A program made the translations under genes and the position numbers. The notes under the pieces are model-generated. The model saw nothing but the letters and a program-made list of their open reading frames with translations. It was not told the DNA's origin and made no database searches. From Straminergon stramineum (taxonomy: Eukaryota; Streptophyta; Bryopsida; Hypnales; Calliergonaceae): a DNA stretch of 64,000 bases. The DNA lies in the NCBI GenBank assembly GCA_963920665.1, contig OY987265.1, positions 13,769,001-13,833,000 on the forward strand, in the 5' to 3' direction. Below are positions 24,961 to 37,933 of the stretch, piece after piece; the stretch's first letter is position 1, and each line of letters opens with the position of its first letter.

Positions 24961-26133
24961 TAGGTCATACATGTTCTAAATGTGTATATATTCTGTCTAC
25001 GACACCACCATATCGATTGATAGAATACATTAACATTTAGCTTATGGAGCCTTTTCTATATGTGAGATATTGATCTATGGAATGTATCAGGTGCTAGAGG
25101 ATCATCAACTTCAAGCAGGAATGGTGCAAGAGGTAATGCTCTTCTGATTTTGAAACAACCTTCATAGTTCTTGACATTACTCAATCCTTTACTGGTTGGA
25201 CATTGAATTTATGTCAAACAATGATATTTATGTATTATTAGATTACTACCTTGCCTCCATTTTGTATTATTAATCATTTATATGGATATTTGTATTATAA
25301 GGACCATTTTATAGAAACGGAAATTCTTATTATTGCATAGAGCCAAGGAGAAACCTATTCCCCTATTCCCAACGTTATATTGTGTTTCTTATATCCAGAA
25401 TGTAATTCAGGTGGCCCAAGTTGAAATGGCACCCACCAAGGTCGTTGCCCACGTAATTGAGGACGATGATATTCAGCACTTGCTTCCGGCCCAAAATCTT
25501 CTTCAGCCTCCAATGGTAGGGTTGGATGCTTTACTTGCCGATTTAGATCGTCAAAGTCATATCACGTACAGTGATAGCCTAATCTGATCAGGACATTCAT
25601 GTTGCAGCTCCATTCGAGATAACGATTCAGTTATACTAGTCTCGAGTTCAGAAAACACTATTGATTTTTGTACTTGTGACCAAGAGGATATGGATGTCCA
25701 ATCCGCCTTGCAGGTTGATGGTGACATTCAAATCTTCTGTTGCAGACAGTATAGGTCGATTACAAGAACATGCGATCACAATCGTTGTGTTTTTCTCTAA
25801 TTTTGGCATTATAAAACATTTTGATGTCTTCCATAATCTTTTTGAGTGTTCACCCATGTATAGAGGGATGTTGTCACAACGTGTGGTTTTAGATTTTTTT
25901 GGTTTACCAGGTCAAGCTAACCGGAAAATACATATAGGTATCCAGAATTAGCTAAGGAACCATCTAGATCTGAATAAGAAGCGGAAAATGAGATAGTGAA
26001 AAGATTTACTCAATCCAGATCCCAGGAAGTGGAAGGGTAGGAACGGATATCTGACCGGATAGGGATGGACTAGATACCTTAGACAAACCGGATCCGGAAT
26101 GAGTCAGGATGAGGTGGTAGGGAGTCCAACGGC

Positions 26134-26140
26134 TATAAAA
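26134..26140 (+). promoter_or_regulatory. TATA box of the LTR-derived insertion
   Basis: TATAAAA in the context GGCTATAAAAGAACTGG, followed about 30 bases later by a pyrimidine-rich possible start (CTTTCTCATTC). The first ATG of the long frame is at 26417. Confidence 0.55.
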
Positions 26141-26416
26141 GAACTGGAGCTACCTAGGTCAAACTCTTTCTCATTCTTGTTTGCCTAGCGCTGTTTGTGC
26201 TCTGTGTTTGCCTCTGTGCCTTTCGACTAGTTTTTCCGTGACAGCCTTTTGTACGAGACCTGTGCAATTAGTGTTCGTTGCGAGACTTGTGGTCCTTGAA
26301 CGTTCGAGCTTTAATTACTGGTTGAGATCGGGGAGCGAAAGTGAGAACGAGACGTGCGGCTAGGAAAGATAGCGAGGGAGTATCGGAAAGGGTCCCAAGC
26401 ACACCAATCCGTGTCC

Positions 26417-28093
26417 ATGCCGCAGCTTAGGAGGACTAGAGGTGGACAGGCCAGTTCCAATGTGCCCCCAGCGGAGGTAAAGCTCCAGAAGGTAGTTCCG
26501 GTTGTTCCCTCCACTAAACGAGCCAAGTCCCAACTCATAGAAGATTTGAATTCCATGGGCTGCCTAGGTTTTGTAGATAAACCCTGGGGCTTTAAGGAAG
26601 AATCCATAGTCAAAGAACTTTTGGGCAAGCTGTCCAATGAGTTTGACAACACTCCGCGAGCCGTTCCACACCTGTGGACGGAAGACATGTAGAGAACGGC
26701 CTATAGTTTCCACGCAGGAGGGCTAGAAATGGCAAGCTGGAAGGATGAGTTCTACCTTGGGAAGTTCGGGGGAGCAGTGAACCCGAAAGACGGATACGCG
26801 GTGGACGACTGCATCGATGAACGGCAGCGCCGACTGTTGAAGTTCTTAGTTCCGGTCCTTCATTCGGAAAAACCAACAAGGGTGACTATCTCCCTCGCCA
26901 ACACTATTTTCAGCTCTCTGAGAGGAGACCGGAAAGTTGATAGGGCTTGGATCCTTTCCGAGCTGGTCACCCAACTCGTAGGAAGAGTGGGGAAGAGTAG
27001 GGCCACTCCGGTGTGCCCCTATCTCATGCACCTCTATCATTCTCAACATCTCCTGAGCGCATCGAAGGAGAAGAGGTGGAAGGCTTAGGAAACTCTCCTA
27101 AAATACGGAGAATCGGAAATGGACGAGGAGATGGAATCCGGTTCCGATCCCGAGGAGAACAGTGAGTCAGAGGAAGAGGAGACGCCAATGCCGGTCATCA
27201 AACGGCAGAAGACGACCTCTCCCAACAAGAGGGGGACGCCACCCGCTCGCGACACCCCGGCCCTAGAGGAGAAGCCGGAGGTCGAGAAGACGATGTCAGA
27301 AGAATCCGATCCCGATGATCCGTTCAGATCACTCGTAAAGAACTTATGCAATATACGAGCGGATTGGGAGATGAAAAGGAAGATGCTCATAGCAATCGGG
27401 AGGATGGTGGGAGCAGCACCCGACCGGGAGCTACCGGAAAAGGTGGCGGCCTGTATTTCTGATCCGGTCGAGTCCCGGAAGCAGGAAGCAGAGATCCGCT
27501 AGTTACAAGAGGAGGTGGATCGAATGAAGACGGAGATCCTAGTGCACCAGGAGAACTTTGCAACCACCAAATCGATTGCAGAGGATGCTCGGCAGATGAT
27601 GGAGCAAGTGAAGGCCACGTTCGGGGAGACCGGAACAACCCTCACCAAAGCCAAATTATTTGACGAGCGGGTGCACGAGGAGAAGAAGCTATCCGATACC
27701 CGGATGGTGCGGATCCTCAACGACTTTGCCGAGCAGGTAGAAGCGGCAATGCAGGAGGCACGGAAGGCAACGGATCGGATGGAGGAGAGTACCCGGATGC
27801 TGTCGGGAGCAACCTGCTCTCGCAGTATCCGACTCTCGGATATCTCTCTCCCGGATTCGTTCCCGGAAGTGACAGTTGGAGAGAGGAAGGATACAACCCC
27901 AAAGTCCAAGAAAACGACCCAGGCCGGCACGCCTGGGACCACCATCAACTTGGACTCACCGCCCGCGTCCACAGAAGGCAATCCGGTTCCTCGACCTCAA
28001 GAGATTGAGAGGAGTCGGAACCTCAACGAGGTTTTTGAGCAGATGGACCCGGGAGCGGATAGCGCGACCATCGAATCGCGGATAGGGACTTAG
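26417..28093 (+). pseudogene. Gag-like 'putative plant transposon protein', three in-frame TAG stops
   Basis: One frame of 559 codons runs from ATG 26417 to TAG 28091-28093, interrupted only by TAG at 26690-26692, 27086-27088 and 27500-27502. The N-terminal ~220 residues (VDKPWGFKEESI.., RAWILSELVTQL, CPYLMHLYH) resemble the putative plant transposon protein domain found in LTR-type non-autonomous elements. The middle is acidic (SEEEETPMPV). The C-terminal half is a predicted coiled coil (EEVDRMKTEI, EEKKLSDTRM) ending in a Ser/Pro/Thr-rich tail. Each TAG sits where Gln would fit, for example before LQEEVDRM, so CAG-to-TAG change is the simplest explanation. Family assignment is by resemblance only. 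Confidence 0.5.
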
Positions 28094-31000
28094 GATGTAC
28101 ATAGTAGGTAGAGTGGGAGCGGATACGGAACCTGTTCCGGTCCAAGTGGGGAGTAGGTAGGACCGGAAAGTTTGACCGAGATGGCGGCGGAACTTTCGCG
28201 AGTTTTCCCGCCCATTTGTAACTTTTTGAAATGTATATAGTCAGCGCCCGCAAGGGACGCCGGGAGTCTTCTTTTTGCAATTTCTGTTGTACCTTTGTAT
28301 GCGCTCTCTCGTTGTGTGTATCTCCCAAGCTTGGCAGGTTTGCATGATGTGAAGTTAGGAAGGTGTAAGGCAGAGTTGTGGTTAGATTTCTCCCCTTAGT
28401 GTGATAGTTTCCGACCCTTAGTGTGTGCGCAGGTTGTGTAAGTGTTGGGAGTGTATTTCAGTGCCTCAGCAAGATCTAGGGTTTTGAAGTTCCGGGTGAG
28501 ATAGCCGTTGTTAGGCTAGGCGGATAGGGAGGGTATCTTTAGTTGCGCTAGAACTCCTGGACGGGTAGTTCGGTCGAGTGTCCGACCTTCTGAGAGGTCT
28601 CATCACCATAGATTGGTAAACGGAATGATCCTAGATACTGTTGGAACGGACGAGTACACTTGTAGCCACCTAGCTTTGCACGGGTAGGAGCTGGCATTGA
28701 GGTCGTTGTAGTAAGAACGGATCGTACGGGGGATCTCTGCGTGACCTGCATTCCGGATTGCTGTCCTGATTGTTGTGAGGGATCAAACCGGATCCGAGTT
28801 AGTTAGGAGAGGAAGGGAGAGAACAGTGGGTCTTCAACCACTATAATCCGCAGAAGGAGTGGTGGGCCTACCACTCAGAAACTTAAGTGGCGAACCCTCT
28901 GATGGTCCAACAGAGGCAAAACTAAACCGGAAGAGTGTTGGGAAGATACGAGAACCAGTCGGAGCGGATTGGTTCAAAGTAGTACCAGGACCGGAATTAT
29001 TTAGGTCCTGGAGATTGGGAGAATTGGGTTTAACGGAGGATTTCTAAATCGGGTGGGAAGTAATCCGGTCCTGATTCTCTGGGTGGCCATTGGTTTCCGG
29101 TTTTAGATCTAGGACCGGAAAGGAAGTTTGAGAGGGTGAAAGCGCTTACTCACCCAAATCAAGTAAATACTTCACAGAATCTTGTGGGTTCGATCTTTAG
29201 AGTCACTTCATTATGCTCTAGAGTGATTTTTGTGAGCATAATAGGGAATTTACTTATCCTATGCTACGACAAATGTATTATAAAATTACACAAATGAAAA
29301 AATCTAGTATAGAGAGCACTCATTTTTTGTATTCTGCTTTTCTAAGTGTTTCTCACTTGTTGATGTCGTGCAGAACGTTACGGAACTAATATCTATAGAC
29401 TCTATTCCAAAGTCCCCATACTCTCGAATTGCAGATCCTAGTTTGCAACCACCAATTGAGTCATATGTAGATACGGAGGAATTAGAGGATGGTCTTGATT
29501 TGGGACAAGAGCACATCATCACAAAGGATGATATTAGAAGAACTCAGAAGATGGATATTGTCTCAACGATATCCAGTTTGAGGTTGACCACCTCCAATCT
29601 ATCTCGAATGCGCATCCCACTTTGTTGTTTAGTTCCAATGCCTATGGTTCGCCCAACCCTTACGTGTGATTTGATATTACTTGAGCAGCAGTTTGTACAT
29701 GGCTACGAGGAGGGAGCTCGCGTGTTTTATGTTTCTATAGCAGATGAACAGGGTCAAATATCTGTTTTTACCGAGGCAGAAAAGGAGAAATGGGGACCTT
29801 TGTGGAACTCAGTCAATGATCAGTTCAACATACACCTTTGATCTAAGGCTGCTCTGAAGCATTTGGTTGACTACAAGTTTTTCGTTTGTAACGGAAACCA
29901 TCGACGAATAGCATGCATGAATCACATTGAGCATCTTCACAAGCTAGAGAGGGAGTGGCACGTGTCCGTAGACTCTATTGTCTTGGATACCAGGAATCGC
30001 ATAGGAGTTGCTATGCAGGTTATGCATGATATAAATAAGTAAGTGTACATATATTTTTATTACTTTCATTAATTCTGTGATTCATGAGCTAGTTCCTAGT
30101 ACACTTTAATCTCTTTTCACAATTAGATATTCATTTTCACTTTGACATAGTATGACACGCATACGGAAAACTCGCATGTGAAAACCAATTTGGTGCACAC
30201 ATTATACCGTGTGCAAAAGTATGGGGTTATGGAGTTGGACAAGTTTAATGAGCTTCTAAGTTCTGATGAAGTCAAGACTTGTCAGCTTAGCACACAGAAG
30301 ACATGGTACACTATGCCTTTGGAGGTCTTCACGTCGTTCATCTTTAAGGTATGTGTACTACACTAATTTCATTCGAAATGTTTGTAGTTATTTATTAGCA
30401 TAAACTGTTTTCTATGGATTGTTCCCCTGTTTTTTAGGGTTGTTTTAGTATTTGATGACGACTATGTGCTTGCAACAAGAGATTGCTGGAGCGGCGGACA
30501 ATGCAGTTCGGAAGTTCAATGAGGATACTCCACCTGATGAAAGGTCTACAAAAGGTGTAGGGGCTGCTATGAAGTCAGCTATTAAGGAATCCACTGAGAA
30601 GTTGTATAAGAAGCTATCAAAGATTGTTGGCGTTGCTAATCCTGCATTTGGTCCTGAATTCCTACAAGAGGTATAATTTGCTTTATATAATTTCGGGACA
30701 TGGGGACTTCATGATTTTCATTTAAAATTCATAAATCATGTAAGTTCTTTTCATGCAGATTGAGTGGCACTAGAGCCTCTACTCCGTGCCGGAGTTGACT
30801 TTGCACAAATTACAAATGATAGCTATTGCCGATGCCAACTCGACTTTCAAGGTCAGATGGCTAAGGTGGATCAATGGATCCAGCCCATCTCGAGAGGCCC
30901 GTCGGTTTCCAGCTCATCTTGTCAATGAAGAGAAGCTTCTCCAATTTCTAGCAAAGGCATGTTAGTATGCTGGGGTATGTTTCTCCATATAATGTGATCA

Positions 31001-31360
31001 AAGGTCTTATTTTTTTTTTTCATGTTTGAATCAATTATTGTTATTGGAAAATCCATTTCTTCTAGGATCGACGAGGATACTAACCACGCTTATTGATTTG
31101 CAAATGGAGGAGGTAGCTACAGAGTTGTTTGAGTCAATTATCCGAACAGATAATATTCGTATCAACATGTCTGTTTCTTCTGAGCCACTGACATTGCTTG
31201 AATACATGGAGGGGTGGCGAATGAAACTCTAGAATACCGCCTACACCGGGGTTTTCAAGGGTGTTGATGCGTTCAAGAAGTTTGACTCTTTTAAGGAGTT
31301 TCGAGGGGCCTTGTTCACAGTCAAACGATTGATATACAAGTTCCTCTCATTAATTTGAAT

Positions 31361-31961
31361 CCTTTGTCAAAAGTTCCTTAGCATTCCAATTCTATTTCTA
31401 TATATATTATAAACATTCATGGAAAATTATTGGTTGTCGTTAAACTTTTTTCTTATAGCCTCTAAGTTTTTAATATGAGATGATTGTAACTAAATGTATA
31501 ATAATAGTGGTAGTTCTATGACCCTATTTTAAATGAAGAAGTGATGTCTCGTTTTCAATACTGGGCATTCATCAAATTAAAAAATACAAAGAGACTTTTT
31601 GTAGTGTAGATATGTATTTATTCTTCTTGATTTTGCAAAACATCCAAGATTAATTATGCATATATTGGTTACAAATTACGTTCTCTCGGGCCCGAGAGAG
31701 GGATATTGGGATGGCCCTCATACATACCGTTTCCTTTTTTTCACCGTGAACTCTTTGTTATGTTTTGTAGTTCTTAACTTCTGCAATGTCAAAGTTTAAC
31801 CAGGTCACCCTAGGTATGCATAATGTTATATTGAAGAATAGTCTCTCGGCCCTAAGAGACTTTTCATGGGGAGACACTCATGCATTTTTTCAGAATTTAT
31901 TATATTTGATCCTGAACTAGTATGTTGATAGCATACCAAAAAGATGGCGAGCACTACTCCT
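31361..31961. repeat. Spacer with two more hairpins of the CTCTCGGGCCCGAGAG family
   Basis: Palindromic cores at 31682-31700 (CTCTCGGGCCCGAGAGAG) and 31841-31860 (GTCTCTCGGCCCTAAGAGAC), each followed by a GCCCTCATACAT / CACTCATGCAT arm as in the array at 22-25 kb. The rest is AT-rich. These copies lie at the broken edge of the ParB-methyltransferase gene, suggesting that array recombination helped delete its middle. Confidence 0.65.
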
Positions 31962-32149
31962 CAGGGTTGTTCTGTCGAACGTGTTTTCGGGTTTGGGTGT
32001 CGAGTTGTTCGTCTGATGTCGCATGTCGTATAAGACGAGTGTCGCATATACGAGACAAATTTGACGAGCGCGAAATTAAGGTTTAGGATTTTCGGGCAGG
32101 GCAGCCAAAATTTTTATCTTACGTGGCGGGTTGTCAACAGTGACGTGGA

Positions 32150-32335
32150 AAGCTTTGACTACGTCACCATAGGCAACTGCGGGTGGGGCACGTGCGGGTA
32201 AGGTGGGGCGACCACGGGTCCCAAAATGAGGGCGACTGCGGGTCCAAAATCCAGGGCGACTGCGAGTCCAACTCAGGGCGACTGAGGGTGTAAAGGCGAC
32301 TGCGGGTGTAAGGAAAAGGGCGATCTTGGCTTTAT
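32150..32335. repeat. GC-rich minisatellite, GCGACTGCGGGT type
   Basis: About eight copies of a GGGCGACTGCGGGTCC-like unit downstream of the first hAT transposase. The same unit recurs at 36755-37060, 39640-40200 and 41590-42620 and nowhere outside this block. Confidence 0.8.
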
Positions 32336-33190
32336 CCCATACGCAAGGAATTTCTTTTGTTCCATGGATGATAAGAACTTCTAATATACGACATAAATGC
32401 AATTGTCCATCTTTGAAAATTGGGTCCCAATTCCCAAAAGAGAGATCTTACTGAGTCCTCATACCGGAAATGAGTATTTTTGTGAGGGGAAAGGCAAGTA
32501 CATCACATCACAGAGTTCCATTGGAGATGATTTTCATACTCACTAGTCCATCCGTTAAAGGTTAAGAGCAACCTCGTGTGCCGTTGCAATTGCAAACATG
32601 GATATAACAACCATTTCAATCTTGCTCACGATTTAGGATCCTTCAGTTTCCATGTGCCATTGCATTCTCCTAAGCCTTAAATTAAGTATTTCACATTCTG
32701 TGGTCATTCACTCATTCATAGGAGCCTCCGAGTTCTACATGTTTTTATTACATATGGTTGGGAATTTCTAATTCAAATTTTCTACTCCTATTGAAGTGTA
32801 GAAGCCAATATCGCAATTGGATATAATAATTACACCAAAAATAGATACAAAAACAAGAAAAAAGTAAGGATAATTAGTATTACTATAATTATAAGTTGTA
32901 CACACTAATAGAGTAGTGACCCAATCTTATAAATGAACTTCTACTTCAATTGTACTTCCATGAACTTTGTTAAGATCTCCACGTCTATACCTGTAGAAGT
33001 CCACACTAAAGACATTGAACAAAACTTTGTAATTCTAACACTATCATGCTTTCATACTAAAGTAGATACTACACAAAACTCATCTATAGGCTATTTGCCT
33101 ATGAACTTAAGCTAGAAAACTTCAACACACCAAAATTATGCAAAAGCATTACATTACCACTTCACTACCTCTAAATCTATATTTATAAAG
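32336..33190. other. AT-rich spacer, no gene seen
   Basis: Presumably the 3' flank of the minus-strand hAT transposase. No motif was recognised. Confidence 0.4.
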
Positions 33191-36100
33191 TTACGGTGAA
33201 AATGTGTAATCACTAGGCACCTCATCAGCGTCAGGGTCAGAATCATCATCCGACTCCTCCCCCCTATCATTATCATCACAATTATCATTCTCGTCATCCT
33301 CCCTTTGTACTCGTTCATTTTGCACTTCATGTTCTACCTCTGAGTTCACGTTCCGCACTTCAGTATCCACGACGCCATCGCCGCTAGTTTGCACCAATCG
33401 TTTAGTCAACCTCAATGCATCTCTTGTTCCATCAAGGTTGGATGCAGGATGTCGTCCGCCTCTACTAGATTGCCCGATGTTTCGATTGGAATTGGCTTCA
33501 CCCATGATGAATCTTTGGACAACATGGTTCTGTTGTTTGGGATTTCTTTGTAGCCTCTCTTGCGTCTTCCTCAATCGCTTTTTCTGTCCTCTTGTGCCTT
33601 CACGCACGAGCAAGGATGATTCTCCAGGGCCAAAAATAGAGGAGGGTTGAGTGGATTGCGGAGCTGAAGCATGGCCTTCATTATCAACTGTCCTAAGAGG
33701 ACTATTATGCAAGGGCGGCCTAGTCGCATGGGTTGGTGTAGACCTAGTCGCCCTAGCATTGTTTGCGTTTCCTCCTCCACTTAAGGGCACCGTACGATTC
33801 CGGTTCATAACAGCTTGCAAGGGCAAGTCTGAATCATATTCCACATTTTCTGTTCTTAAGGGGCTTCGTAATGGAGAAAGTGGAACGCTTGTAAGCACAA
33901 CATCTTCGACGTGTGTTGGCGGTGTTGCCTCCTCTTGCCTTTCATTTACCTCAGCAACTCGAGCAGCACTTCGTAGGTTCATTACCCTTGTAGAACCTTG
34001 ATCTATGACATTTGGAGATCTTGCTTCCTCAGCTCTTATGGGCATTGGACTATGTATGCCTTCATTGGGGTTGTCGGGACTACTTGCCCGAGTTGGTGAT
34101 GAATTTATTGGAGGAGGTACATTCCTATCCCTAGCAGAGACGTAGGGTTGTGGGGGCCTTCGCGGTGCACGTTGAACCTCCTCCTCCTCAGAGTAGTACG
34201 TATTATTCTCAGCTGTAAATGTATTTCCATAGTTGTGTCTCCGTGGAGGACTCTTTTCACTACGAATCAGTCCTGTCCAAATATTTCCACGTAGACGCTC
34301 TTCTACCAGCCTAATGTTCTCATTAGCTCGAGCCCATCTAACTGGGTCGCCATCCCCTGATGATCCTGTACCTAATGGCTCCTCATTCTCTTCCGAGGTA
34401 TTTCCATCCATAAGGTACTTTTCGTAGAACACTGTAGGATTGCGTCCACGTTTCTCACGTTCAAGTTTACTATTGGTGTAGATATACACCAATGCTTCCG
34501 CCTTGGATGTGGTTAGGCGATTTTGCACTTTATTGTGCACAAACGAATACATGCTCCAATTCCTTTCACATGATGATGCTGAGCACGTCAAAGATAGAAC
34601 TCTCATTGCAATTTTTGGGAGAACATTAGCACCCACAAGATTCCACCATTGATGAGGCATTAGTTTACATTGTGTAATATCAGGAGCCTCTTCTAAGGGG
34701 TCAAAAGGACCTATCTTCTCTTCGAACTGCGTGAGCTCCTGCAATGCCTCCATATATGATAATCCCAATGACTCGCTCATTTTTCGAAGCACCCGATTTA
34801 AGGCTCTTTTGGCCACACCGTCGTTACGAAGGGTTCCTACTTCAATCAAGAAAGGATTTAAGAGTGCCCCTGCATAGTGTAGGTCTGTGAGCATCAATTT
34901 CCAACGAGCCTCGAATTGCATCTCAAACTTCGTTGCAGTTTCATCATTCAGAAAAAAAGGTTCGTTTCTCAAGCTCCACACGTGCTCTTGAAGAGTCTTC
35001 ATAACCAACCAAGCCTTAGGCATTGCCGGGGCTTTCCCATCAAACACTCGGAGAGCAATAATGACGGGCTCCACCATGTGCAAAAAATTCTCACACTCCA
35101 CCCAAAAAGATTCCGCATGAATGTCATTCCGCGCTACACGGGCTCGCGCACTCAATACATCTCCATTTTGGCGACGTTCCAAACTAGCCTCAAATTGCAC
35201 ATATGTCTCATCCATTATCACTCGCATCAATGCTAACTTGCACTCCACCACACGTGATATCATGAGGAAGTTCACTGCAAAGCGTGTTTTAGAAGGCATT
35301 CGCAATGCCTTGTCCGGGGAGTACTTTCAGAAGAGAGCCAATGTGGAATGGTACCTCTTGATGTATTTTACTATCTGCGTACAACGTCGTACTATTCTCG
35401 TCACCTTGACATCCTTTGCCCAGTCTTCCAAAAGCAAGTCCAAAATGTGTGCTGCGCATCCTTGGGTATACATGTGAGGATATTTCTCTTGTAATGCCTT
35501 CAAAGTCCCCGTCATGACAGTAGCATTGTCCATACACAGTTGGACAATGTTTTCGGGGCCAACCTCTTCTATGTATTGCGCCATCATATTGGTTGTGTAC
35601 GCAATGTCCTTCTTCTCCCCCGTGGTGTCCACTGATCCAAGAAACAATCCCCCGCAGGACACACGAGCATTAAATTTAGTAATGGACGGCTATTAGTATC
35701 AGACCAACCATCCGAACAAATAGTCGCTCCATAAACTTCGATAGAGTGCTTTGTCCGCTCTGTGACCATTTTAGAAACACTTTCTTTCTTTGGCTCTATC
35801 ATTCTTGTACGCAAAGCATTGTATGAGGGCGGTTGGTATTGTAGTCCTGATGCCGCTGTCTCTTTCACTGCTTTCACAAAGGCAAGATGGCGCACAACAT
35901 TGAACGCGATGCTAGCCTCATAAAAAAAGGAAGCCCACATGGTATCTAACTTTGCTCTCATGCTACTTTGTAATGCCTCATCCATGCTAGTTTGCCTAGA
36001 AATAGAAGGGTTATTCCTCCTTCTCAAAATTGTTTGAGGAGTGGAATCTCCTGAATCTGTAATAGGGAGCATTGGTTCATTCGTAGCACTAGGCTCCTCT

Positions 36101-36468
36101 CACCTCTCCCTATCCCCCTCCAACATAGGCTCAACCACAGTCTCGTCTACAACATCAAATTCTGGAACCTCCTCATGCATTTGTTCAAAGCTCATTTCCT
36201 TTGGAACAACCCCACCACAAGTCCTAAACTTTTGCAATACTGCCCATGGGATTTTCTTACATCACTCCGATGCAGTCCTGCCGCCAAATCCAAAGTGACA
36301 AAATGCCCGCTTTCGTACAAATACGGAGGTCCACCCACAGAAAACACATATTCGTGTGTTTCCCGCAAATTGACGGTCAATGTCTACAATCAACCAAGGG
36401 TCCCACTCCTTCGTGGCTCTCCTTGTATCGTTAATGGTAGTCCTCCTCCCCTCACCCCGACTAGCCAT
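33191..36468 (-). pseudogene. hAT-family transposase (cassette 1), decayed
   Basis: Starts at ATG 36468 (MASRGEG). It has a Cys-type finger (RICVFCGW, as in BED fingers), then a DUF659-type core: TICSDGWSDTN (first Asp), FLGSVDTTGEKKD, VQLCMDNATVMTGTLKALQ (second Asp) and QGCAAHILDLLLEDW. The hAT C-terminal dimerisation block is SSCERNWSMYSFVHNK..LVYIYTNSKLE. Beyond it is an unusual ~430-residue hydrophilic, Ser/Pro/Arg-rich tail ending in an acidic stretch. Breaks: TGA near 36263, 36103 and 35328, and a frameshift near 35650 at a G-run. By family this enzyme cuts at short terminal repeats and duplicates 8 bp. It is about 31% diverged by eye or more from the second hAT enzyme at 56971, with the same motif order. 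Confidence 0.75.
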
Positions 36469-36692
36469 ATTGTTCCTCGCCTATGAGTTCTTCAAACAAT
36501 ATTATCATATGAATCAAAGCCTTGATTTAGAAAAAAGAATGGCAAAGCCACTTGCTTTGAACGGTCTTTTAAACCACATAAACCAAGTCGTTGCCCTCCA
36601 AAGAACCAAACATCCGCAAGAAGCCTCTTTCGAAGATTCAAGGCAAGAGTTCATCCCTGAAGCAAGGTGAAAACCACAGTCTGGGCCTTCAG

Positions 36693-37060
36693 CTTTATAC
36701 TGCCGTCCTGCTAGCACCGCAAGTCGCCCCCTGAGAGCCAGAATGGGTGCAGGAAACGGGCGACATCATAACAGGCGCACTCGCCCCGTGGGTGACTGCG
36801 GGTCGAAAAAGAGGCGACTGCGGGTTCAAGGGGGACGACTGTGGGTCGAAAAAGAGGCAACTGCGGGTAAGGGGGGCGAGTGCGGGTGGAAGGGGGGGCG
36901 ACTGCGAGTAGAAAGAGGCGACCGCGGGTTGGGGGGGGGCAACTACAGGTCCACAGGGGGGGCGACTGCGGGTCTAGGGGGGGCGACTGCGAGTAGAAGG
37001 GGGTGACCGCGGGTCTCAAGAGGCGACTTCGGGTACTTGAAGGGCGACCGCACTTACGCT
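36693..37060 (-). promoter_or_regulatory. GC-island promoter of cassette 1: TATA box plus GCGACTGCGGGT minisatellite
   Basis: On the minus strand GTATAAAGCT gives a TATA box (36699-36693), about 225 bases before the ATG at 36468. Immediately upstream (36755-37060) is a GC-rich tract of GGCGACTGCGGGT repeats in otherwise AT-rich DNA. The same arrangement precedes the other cassette genes. Confidence 0.6.
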
Positions 37061-37933
37061 TTAGGACCCAAGGCCATTTTTGTTATCCCGTTAGCGTTCC
37101 ATCGCTGAGTTTCTAGATGAAAGTCATCCTAGTTTAGATAGAGATTTTATTAAACCCTAAACACTATCCAAGGGTTTCACGTGGTATTTATAGATACTTC
37201 AAAAAAAGATTTTCGGGAGTATGGTCATAGACTTAAAGAATGCAATTTTTTTTTTAAACAACCACATGAAGGGAAACTCATTTCAAATCCATTCCAACAA
37301 ACTTAATAAAAAATAAATAGAATTAGCTTGTACTCAAATGTGGAAAAAATTAAGAACTTTCTCTTTCAAATTAAAAAGAAAAATGGGGGACAACATTGGT
37401 TGATCAAACCATATACATGGAATCCACAACTCAAAATGTATAACTTCCATTTCTCTATCAATTCCAAAAGTATTCTTTTGAGTACCTTTTTAGGATGTTT
37501 TTTCCCAAATTATAAATCTCAAGAAGAATCCATACATTCACGAGGTGAAGGGCATGGAAATGTTGTCATTTACAATATGTTCAAACCATATGTTAAAATA
37601 CTGAAAAATGCAACCATATAAACTTATATTGAAACTCTCATGGATGATGCAGCTTAAATTTATTGAGGGTTCTTTGTGTAGACTCAAAGTTACTAGAATT
37701 CTTTTCTTTTTTAAAACACTACACAAATTTAACAAGAAATTAACATTCACATAACTTCAAATCATCAAAATTTGTCAAAAATTCAAATGTTTGGATCCAA
37801 ATGCAATCACATTTTCATACACAAAAAATAAAAATAAACATTCTTGTATTTCAGCAAAAATAAGGACAAAGCCTTTTTCTTCATATATCTTGGAAGAAGT
37901 ACATAGTCATAAAAGAAACAAGAGCCACCTAAT
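37061..37933. other. AT-rich spacer, no gene seen
   Basis: Lies between the promoter island of cassette 1 and the end of the cassette 2 gene. Only short open frames; no recognised repeat. Confidence 0.4.

Larger units (their letters stand above)
25920..29115 (+). mobile_element. LTR-retrotransposon-derived insertion (LARD-like), borders approximate
   Basis: A clearly different, more GC-rich block rich in ACCGGA/GGATCCGG interrupts the first intron of copy 2. It has its own TATA box (26134-26140), a long gag-like reading frame (26417-28093) and a ~1-kb 3' region without coding potential. No integrase, reverse transcriptase or protease is seen, so it would be non-autonomous. Matching long terminal repeats could not be delimited by eye; the limits given are where composition changes. 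Confidence 0.5.
25087..31360 (+). pseudogene. ParB-methyltransferase gene of element 1, 5' half (copy 2)
   Basis: Exons homologous to copy 1: N-terminal exon ~25405-25711 (ending FCTCDQEDMDVQSALQ), the ParB-like exon 29374-30038, then ~30150-30348, ~30464-30671, ~30759-30975 and ~31075-31358. A short exon near 25087-25130 is possible. The ParB-like exon has MRIPLCCLVPMPMVRPTL and the box VCNGNHRRIACMNHI. In copy 1 the box is VCDGNHRR, so the D-to-N change here may disable it. In-frame stops: TGA near 25585, TGA near 29840, TAG in 'IEWH*SLYS' at ~30773, TAG near 31230. The whole methyltransferase core (motif IV to motif I) is absent; the last exons reappear at 60914. The first intron holds an LTR-type insertion. 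Confidence 0.65.

Noticed and set aside
26417..28093. TAG recoding or readthrough in the gag-like frame
   Set aside because: Neighbouring elements have TGA, TAA and TAG stops at comparable places; CAG-to-TAG mutation explains all three without a recoding system.
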